Below, piece after piece: positions 7,183 to 12,502 of a stretch of 12,502 nt of DNA. Below the pieces are notes generated by a model. The model searched no databases and had not been told where the DNA came from. It saw only the letters and a program-made list of their open reading frames with translations. How positions within the stretch are numbered: position 1 is the first letter of the stretch; each line of letters opens with the position of its first letter. Source of the stretch: Cylindrotheca closterium (Eukaryota > Bacillariophyta > Bacillariophyceae > Bacillariales > Bacillariaceae); NCBI GenBank assembly GCA_933822405.4, contig CAKOGP040001960.1, positions 1 to 12,502 on the forward strand, given 5' to 3'. The translations under genes were made by a program, and so were the position numbers.

Positions 7183-7231
7183 ACACGATGTTTGGGCTTC
7201 TTGTATAATATATTGTGTAATTTTTAAAATT

Positions 7232-7250
7232 AGAATAACTACCTAGCTAA
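7232..7250 (+). promoter_or_regulatory. Shared 3'-UTR motif, gene 3
   Basis: GAATAACT then AC then CTAGCTAAA, 50 nt after the stop. It is the most diverged of the four copies in the first block. Confidence 0.45.
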
Positions 7251-7259
7251 ATGGGCCAG

Positions 7260-7275
7260 CTTTTACATGTAAAAG
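7260..7275. repeat. 16-bp perfect palindrome after gene 3
   Basis: CTTTTACATGTAAAAG is its own reverse complement; in RNA the stem extends by a G-U and an A-U pair with a CAUG loop. It lies 77 nt after the gene 3 stop, so it could be a 3'-end processing hairpin or a protein-binding site. Confidence 0.55.
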
Positions 7276-7507
7276 TTGCTTCACTATTGCCGAGGCAGGA
7301 GGAGCCAGAAAATTCGATGGAAATGAAAGTGCAGCATCCTTACATTCCAGCTACAACTGCTCCAATGGTCCGGCTTTTCATTGTTTTGTTTTACGCTTCA
7401 AGCCACATAAAGTTCATGGGATCATAATAATGCGCCACCGCTTGTTCGGATTTTCAAATACTCCTTCTCCGGTTGATGATAATAGCGCTCGCGAGTGTGA
7501 TTCAGGG

Positions 7508-7529
7508 GGTACCTGGTAATACCGGTACC
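7508..7529. repeat. GGTACC hairpin
   Basis: GGTACC-(T)-GGT pairs with ACC-GGTACC around an AAT loop: nine base pairs with one bulge. It belongs with the other GTAC-rich inverted repeats in the window. Confidence 0.55.
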
Positions 7530-7756
7530 TATATTATGTAGCTTGCATTCGTTTTGTGAATTGGGTGACGGGAAATAGTCATCTGTACCATATAGGTGGG
7601 AGCAGGTCATTTTGGGCTTCTACAATATCCTTCGGGTTTCGCGATTGGTGACACTTAACGACTTCTTATTATCATCGGTCATCGTCCATTTTTTTCAATA
7701 AATAAAAACGAGAAGACAACTTCGTTGTCGACAAGAACAATTTTGTTGTGCCCATC

Positions 7757-7849
7757 ATGAACTCTACTTGTAGCAATTCCAGTTTCTCAGAAGATGGCAT
7801 CCTGGTGCGATCTTTCGTTGTGAAAGGATTTTTTCGATTTTGGGCCTAA
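7757..7849 (+). pseudogene. Decayed 5' end of a fifth HA paralogue
   Basis: ATG 7757 opens a 30-residue frame whose SNSSFSEDGIL resembles SYSYSSVIEDGFL of gene 3, with the DNA block AGAAGATGGC shared and the leader partly matching gene 3's. The stop at 7847 follows a run of T, and the adjacent plus frame stays open from about 7818 to 7999, so a frameshift is possible. No HA domain follows. It is best read as a truncated copy made when the gene 2/3 unit duplicated. The homology is short and could be coincidental beyond the leader. Confidence 0.4.
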
Positions 7850-8830
7850 TGAACGAGAATATTCAAAAAAATTCTTGCACAACAATGTTTTGTTGATGCT
7901 AACGAGCCTCCAGGAGGTTGACGATGGAAATGGAAGTTTTGTGTTTCTTCCATTTGGTACAATTTCTACGAATAGCCACAAAGGTGCGCGCAAAATTTAG
8001 AGGTACCATTCTAGGCATGATTCATGACACATCCTACCAGAAACTTGGATTCTACGCAAATCTACGGCGAGTTTCCAAAAATTGATTTGGACTGTATCAC
8101 ATCCTAATGTGTTAATAGTCTTTTTTCAAAAAAGACTGTCAAAGCCAAGTGAAACAGCTCTTGAAATTGAATCAAATCTACCAAAAGCCAAACAATATAT
8201 GTTGGCAGGACAACTCAATTGTTTTCTGAAAACTGCTTGAACACCCATTGGTGGTACAGAACGAAGATAGTCCTGTCAATATATTTATTTTATTTGTATG
8301 GGATTTGCGTACTGCGGTCGTTCTTGGAGAATGCCAACATGACGAAGTAAATTGTGGGGTAGGTAGACCATGATCAACAATGATGATGTTTGCCCCATAT
8401 AAGCCTCTGATACTTTAGTACCCCTCCGTTTTTTGTTATTTGATCGGCGAGACGGAAGACAAATTGAATATACTTACGGTACGTTTGGAATATAGTGACA
8501 CGTTTTTACTGGGGCTCTAACTCTTCCTGGGGAAAGCAGCTATGCCAATAATTCCCCTTGCAACAGGTTCCTAAATATATTTGTCAAGACCGTGGTCAAT
8601 TAAGTTTTCTGGATCAGGCACTACAGCAAAAGCCTTTAGAGCCCCAAGGTCGAGGGTTTCCGTTTGCCTATGTAATTTATATTACCTTCGTGTCTGTATG
8701 CACGACATGCGCGCAAACGGGCAAATTTTTGCGCCCTTTAAATATTTTCCAGTACATTGCACATACATATCCAGTCCAAGATTAGAAAAGACCTAAAACT
8801 TCCTAAAAACACCAAAATGGAGAAGACATT
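7850..8830. other. Gene-poor stretch with weak coding-like frames
   Basis: No gene can be named. The plus frame is open at about 7818-7999 and again at 8028-8240 (70 codons, no ATG near the start, ending LNCFLKTA); both look somewhat protein-like but match no family I recognise. An inverted pair TGGGGCTCTAA (8510-8520) / TTAGAGCCCCA (8636-8646) and a tight hairpin at 8117-8137 are present. Confidence 0.5.
8117..8137. repeat. 21-bp near-perfect inverted repeat
   Basis: AGTCTTTTTT and AAAAAAGACT flank a single C. It has ten-base arms with a one-base centre, a strong cruciform or hairpin candidate in otherwise unremarkable DNA. Confidence 0.6.
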
Positions 8831-9130
8831 ATGAAGTGTTTTGAATCTGGCGGTGTCTATGACCCAGCAGTGAGGAATGGCCGAGGTCGCAAACCAAATA
8901 TTGAACCTGGATCTATTGCCGAGACTGCAATTGCAAACATGGTGGAGACCGGCAGCTCCATTGAGATTGCAACAGATCTGTTGAATAGAGATCTGAAAGA
9001 GAAGCATGAAAAGGATCCTGTTCTAGGACCCCTGGTCCAATACACAGTGTCCTCCGTTTACACCTGGGTCAAGAACTTAAAACCCAAAGTTTCCAAAATC
9101 ATGCCTTGCAAGACTGCAATGTTAGAATAA
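8831..9130 (+). pseudogene. Transposase N-terminal helix-turn-helix fragment
   Basis: The frame has 99 residues, with basic GRGRKPNIEPGS (about 17-28), then helices around ETAIANMVETGSSIEIATDL and a recognition-helix-like VSSVYTWVKNLKPKVSKI (73-90). This resembles the N-terminal HTH of Tc1/mariner-related DDE transposases common in diatom genomes, by pattern only. The frame stops at 9130, before any DDE catalytic domain. Just upstream another frame (about 8778-8830) carries RKDLKLPKNTKMEK, which suits the start of the same domain, so a frameshift near 8828 is likely. Non-functional fragment. Confidence 0.45.
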
Positions 9131-9235
9131 AGCAAAATGTGCTCTATCGTGAGTGCTTTTAGCGCTCAGAACAAACTCTCTGCAATCTAAATTTGTAATC
9201 GATTGTACAACACTTTCACGACATCACAGTTCTCC
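9131..9235. other. Short spacer between transposase fragment and LTR
   Basis: No feature is recognised. Its last five bases TCTCC abut the candidate LTR and would be one half of a target-site duplication; the partner is lost with the 5' end of the element. Confidence 0.4.
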
Positions 9236-9597
9236 TGTGTTAGTTATACCTTGAGTGAAATTGTTCCTATTTGATTAATGTTTGGATTGAATCATAATCA
9301 CAAAAGTGAGTTCAACGATTTCCCCTTGGAAAATCCCCTTTTACAGAACTCGATTTGACTTCTACGAGGATTCTGTGTTGAATGCAGTACTTTGGGACAT
9401 CTTGTATTATTCCCTACTGCATCGTACACAACATCGATATTCCACTTGTATAGGGTCTTTCCCTTTTTGTGTGGATACAGATTGTCCGGCAGACTTGGGT
9501 CGAATCCCAACATCACGATCAAAGTCCGATCGTACGTGTCAAAAACTTTGTACTTGAAATGTTTCTTTTGGAACGTAAAAAGTCATATCCCAACACA
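9236..9597 (-). mobile_element. Candidate 3' LTR of a Ty1/copia-type retrotransposon
   Basis: On the minus strand this segment begins TGTGTTGGGATATGAC at 9597 and ends CTAACACA at 9236, giving canonical TG...CA ends within six-base inverted termini. It is preceded by a purine-rich GGCAGGAG (9598-9605), a polypurine-tract shape, and lies about 100 bp beyond the pol stop at 9702, where a 3' LTR should be. Copia elements often have a GGAGTGTTGGRATATG-like junction, which this resembles. The open minus frame 9298-9522 inside it is therefore probably incidental. There is no second LTR in the window to confirm the borders. Confidence 0.45.
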
Positions 9598-9651
9598 CTC
9601 CTGCCATTGTGACAATCACCATTGGCAGCAATGGGACATGCTCTCATTCAC

Positions 9652-9673
9652 TTTTTGTTTTGTTTTGTTTTGT
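9652..9673. repeat. (TTTTG)n short tandem repeat
   Basis: About four units of TTTTG (CAAAA on the element's sense strand) lie between the pol stop and the candidate polypurine tract. Simple-sequence repeat. Confidence 0.75.
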
Positions 9674-9701
9674 ATTTTGAACATATACATACTTGTCTGA
9701 C

Positions 9702-10320
9702 CTATTCCTGTGGACCAAGAAACAGATCCCTGAACTTGCAAAACTTCTCACCTTGCAATGGCTTAGTCATAAAATCCGCAATCATATTGTCAGTTGGACA
9801 GTTTTTGATCTTATTCCCTTCTCAACTTGATCTGTGATAAAGAAATAACGAATATTGATAGCTCGGCTTCTTTTGCCCGCGCTCTTGCGACCATTCTCTT
9901 CCAGTAGAATTGCGCTTTTGTTATCCTGATACAAGATATTCTTCTCGATCGGACACCCTTGCCACTCCATGAACAACTTAGTCCCAAATATCATAGTGAC
10001 AACATCGTCAACAGCAACCAGTTCCGCCGCCAGTATGGCTCTTGAAATCTGGATGCACTGCAAAAGATGCGTCGATCATCCATGTCATCACTCGTAGTGA
10101 TTCTGCGGAAAGTGTCAGGTGATACAACAATGTACAAAATAAATATTGCATCATGCGAACACACTTCTTCCAATCAGACTCAGGTTCTCAAACTCTTGAG
10201 GCAAGAATAGTAATCGTTGGATGGATATCCAAACAAGCTCTCTTAGAGACATAAAGTCCCCTTGCAACAGTAGTATGATAGATTTGAGGGTACTCAGCAT
10301 TGAGTAACATATATATATAC
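9702..10320 (-). pseudogene. Ty1/copia-type pol fragment: end of RT plus RNase H, disrupted
   Basis: Reading leftward, one frame has YVSKRACLDIHPTITILASRV (about 10250-10188), the conserved SKRARPDI region near the end of copia reverse transcriptase; it meets a TGA at 10185-10187 and resumes in phase as DWKKCVRMMQYL and then IDASFAVHPDFKSHTGG. The frame then shifts at about 10025, where the usual KQK...SSTE segment is missing, straight into AELVAVDD and the RNase H motif DNKSAILLEENG (9925-9890). A further shift near 9800 leads to IADFMTKPLQG and the stop at 9702. So there is one nonsense codon, one deletion and at least one frameshift. The 5' part of the element is absent; only the 3' end and candidate LTR remain. 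Inactive. Confidence 0.85.
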
Positions 10321-11166
10321 CCATGGACAACAAATATGAGTTGGAAGAAAGAAGTTTGAAGAAAGCAGGCCGACAACTTGGCCAATACTGGTGTTCTAGC
10401 AGAACTTACCATTGTTGTCACCCAAATTAGGCCACTGTATGCTGGATCTAGGCCGAATCTATGCCTACGTCGCATACTGCTTGAAGTGTAAGGATCAAAA
10501 TAAGGGACTGGAGTTTGCTGAGTGGTTTTGCCCCGCCATGGCGGTCGTGAGCGGCCATGGGGACTTCCTGAAAGATGGAAAATCTACAGAGACCACGATG
10601 AAAATCCCAAACACGCTTGGAACTACACACCTGGATATCATGCCAATGTCACCAACATCTGGGTCTCCTTCTCTGACTATGACAATGCATCCTTCGTTTT
10701 TATATTTGAACCTTGGAGAACTAGTACTCATAATTGATAAAGGGAGGGTCGTCATATAGGGCTCGTCCGTTATCCTTCAACACTACCCTTTCGAGAAATG
10801 GCTTTGTACTCTTGGAGCTTGGATGGTGGGTGATAGTTAGAATGTGCTAGAGATCTGCTTCTGCCCAATCTGAGTTACTCCAATAGTAGACACAGTACAG
10901 TAGTGTACATGGTACATGTACCTACACTCCTCTGTACTTAGCTTCGCGCGACACAACGGATATTGTGATTGATCCCGCGTTGTCGATTCATTGGCGCGGT
11001 GTGGTACAGGTGGTACCTGGAACGAGAACCTGGTCCTGCGTAAAATTATTATAATATAAAAGGCAGTAACCCCCAACCCTTCTCTTTTGGAAATTTCCGG
11101 CACTTAAAAAGGCTTCGCATTTTAACAGACACCACTGTGTCCTAAATGTTGCCGATAAGAAGTCTT
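10321..11166. other. Region between copia remnant and repeat B copy 2
   Basis: No gene is confirmed. A plus frame at 10522-10737 (71 codons from a GTG, stop in frame just before) reads like protein, with YTPGYHANVTNIWVSFSDYD and FVFIFEPW, but no family is recognised and no ATG is available; it may be a gene relic. From about 10903 to 11035 there are GTAC-rich inverted repeats (for example GTACATGTAC at 10912-10921 and CAGGT/ACCTG near 11008). Nothing else is seen. Confidence 0.5.
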
Positions 11167-11342
11167 TTTCGCAGTGCTAATCCGTCGCTTCCAATCAAAA
11201 CCAAAAATGTCAACGGGTTTAAAATGAGGCTCTTGGAAAACAGTAATAGCGTTCCTCACGCGCAGCTCAACTCACATTTTTTCCTTTGACTTCACCATTC
11301 AACATTTGCAGGTTCAACATTTGCAGGGAATTGTTTACTACC

Positions 11343-12254
11343 ATGTTCTGTAGTACCAAAAACGACTACTCAACTATCGCTTAGGATGAAAGCATACTTT
11401 CACTTCTGAGAAGCCCTTTGCTGTCATTGGATGCATCAATGATTACGTCTCCTCAATTCCGTGTGCCTTCGTCTTTCGAGGATCCATTCGATGATCTGCG
11501 AATGGAACCTTCGCCTCTGAGATCACAAGGTCGACTTTCAACTCGCCCTAATCATAATGGGCCTCAAATGCAATCAATCTGTCTCAGAGACGATTGCATG
11601 TCAAACAACACCACCCTTGGACAAGAAGATAAGAGCAGCATATTTGCGCGATCCAAAAAGTGTCTCGGAGGCTTCGTCTCCAGCCACAACCTAGGCGGCT
11701 CAGGCAACCGCAAACGGACGTCTCAACTGCAAGCCACCAGCAATAAAGAAGAAAGCATACCTCGCTTTCGGCCCTATCAAGACAAGCAATGGAGAGCTCA
11801 GTTCCAAAGGCTTATCCAATACAAGCTTAAAAACGGACACTGTTGCGTTCCTCACTGTTACCCTGAGGATCCTGCTCTTGCCCGATGGGTGAAGCGACAA
11901 AGATACCAATACAAAAAGTTCCAGGATGGTGACACCACCTCTACCATGTCAACTCCTCGTATCCAGGAGCTTGAATCTGTTGGCTTTGTATGGCACTCGC
12001 ACGCTTCGGCGTGGCAGGAGAAGTTCAATGAGCTCAAGGAGTTCAAGCAAAGAACGGGCCACTGCAATGTACCATCTGCCTACCCCGAGAATAATTCCCT
12101 TTCTACTTGGGTAAAATGCCAACGTCGCCATTACAAAGCGTACATCTCTGGGTCGTCTTCTCCTTCTCCCATGACGATGCATCGCTTGCAACTGTTGGAA
12201 TCCTTGGATTTTGTGTTTGAACCACAACTGTCTAAACGATGGGACTCAAATTAA
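11343..12254 (+). pseudogene. HA-domain gene 4: copy of gene 1 with nonsense codon 14
   Basis: It is identical in plan to gene 1, with both HA domains unchanged at protein level. The aligned start ATG 11343 is followed by TAG at 11382-11384 where gene 1 has GAG (Glu14), inside the conserved EDESILSFLRSPLL module. The next in-frame ATG is at 11439 (codon 33); initiation there would give 271 residues lacking that module but keeping FEDPFDDLRMEPSP and both HA domains (about 118-185 and 192-260 in the shortened protein). Other changes from gene 1 include E6K, F21L, P28S, P43S, A96D, Q103R, E109G, F127S and M129L. It may be a pseudogene or a naturally shortened protein; stop readthrough or an upstream alternative exon cannot be excluded. 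Confidence 0.7.
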
Positions 12255-12284
12255 AAGTCTAACTGGTCTAGTAAATGAACATAA

Positions 12285-12314
12285 GAGTAACTGCCTACTA
12301 GCAACTAGCTAAAG
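12285..12314 (+). promoter_or_regulatory. Shared 3'-UTR motif, gene 4 (expanded spacing)
   Basis: GAGTAACT and CTAGCTAAAG are separated by the 14-bp insertion that distinguishes this copy from gene 1. The insertion itself contains CTACTAGC, resembling the second block and the gene 2 version. Confidence 0.5.
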
Positions 12315-12502
12315 GAGCTGGAATTTTCCATTTTTCTATACTTCTGGTCCTCGAAGTAACCGCTTCAGTCTTCATTACGTATACTGGTAGAAAGTTGGAG
12401 AAAGACCGAGCCACAAGAATTGGAGATATTCTGAAGAAACACATATGACACGGCGAGATGGCTCATTAAAATGGTGGCTCAGCTCGATGATACGTACCGG
12501 AA

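Larger units (their letters stand above)
7183..7756. other. Gene 3 downstream region and duplicated leader remnant
   Basis: It contains the gene 3 3' motif, a 16-bp palindrome, a GGTACC hairpin and, from about 7557, sequence resembling the gene 3 leader (GGTGACGGGAAATAGTCAT; further on CGACTTCTTATT). No independent gene is supported. Confidence 0.6.
11167..12502. repeat. Segmental direct repeat B, copy 2 (right end cut by window)
   Basis: This is the counterpart of 2656-3979. I count 17 substitutions in its first 561 bp, none in the next 565 bp (11728-12292), then a 14-bp insertion (after 12292), a 2-bp deletion and scattered changes. The window ends inside the repeat. Confidence 0.95.

Noticed and set aside
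9490..9505. GGGTCGAATCCCA, resembling a tRNA T-arm
   Set aside because: No matching acceptor stem, anticodon arm or D-arm can be placed around it.
9298..9522. 74-codon minus-strand frame (GFDPSLPDNLYPHKKGK) that looks protein-like
   Set aside because: It falls wholly inside the candidate 3' LTR, beyond the pol stop, so it is more likely incidental; the alternative of a second coding fragment is not excluded.
10412..10759. 115-codon plus-strand frame downstream of the copia relic
   Set aside because: It is partly antisense to the pol-side relic, changes character along its length, shows no motif, and the overlapping frame 10522-10737 is more protein-like.
10837..11103. 88-codon minus-strand frame before repeat B copy 2
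   Set aside because: It spans the GTAC-rich hairpins, has biased low-quality composition and no recognisable domain.
1..12502. Possible CRISPR array, rRNA operon or bacterial-type defence island
   Set aside because: No regularly spaced repeats, no conserved rRNA stretches and no prokaryotic gene layout; the repeats seen are segmental duplications and short hairpins.

Overview
The window looks like nuclear DNA of a microbial eukaryote, most likely a diatom (probably pennate). The basis is a family of proteins built from Helicase-Associated (HA, PF03457-type) domains, which are strongly expanded in diatoms, together with AT-rich intergenic DNA with GTAC-rich hairpins, Ty1/copia-type and other transposase debris, and very recent segmental duplications. 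No bacterial-style operon, ribosome binding site, rRNA, tRNA or CRISPR array was seen. The organism assignment is inference from family knowledge, not a database match.

Layout. (1) 1-2359: a recent direct duplication of a degenerate mobile element (copy 1 at 1-1108, copy 2 at 1446-2359, about 99% identical apart from one 194-bp segment missing from copy 2). Each copy has a short rightward frame with a transposase-C-terminus look and a leftward broken gene meeting it tail to tail. (2) 2656-3979: an intact two-HA-domain gene (gene 1, 2832-3743) inside a unit that recurs at 11167-12502, where the last gene (gene 4) carries a nonsense codon at codon 14. (3) 4633-5739 and 6175-7182: two further intact HA paralogues (genes 2 and 3), same orientation. 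The leader of gene 2 holds five copies of TCTGATCA. (4) 7557-7849: a decayed 5' end of a fifth paralogue. (5) 7850-11166: a gene-poor stretch with weak coding-like frames, a transposase N-terminal helix-turn-helix fragment (8831-9130), and on the minus strand a 5'-truncated, internally deleted copia-type pol end (9702 to about 10320) followed by a candidate 3' LTR (9236-9597).

How the genes fit together. All four HA genes point rightward and share one plan: an acidic/hydrophobic N-terminal module, a basic Ser/Lys/Arg-rich linker that could act as a nuclear localisation signal, and two C-terminal HA domains with no helicase motor. They probably form a local family of nucleic-acid-binding, perhaps regulatory, proteins spreading by duplication. 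A shared 3' untranslated motif, and a 565-bp tract with no differences between genes 1 and 4 set between diverged flanks, suggest recent gene conversion or a partial assembly merge. The biochemical role of HA-only proteins is not known to me, so function is inferred no further than nucleic-acid binding.
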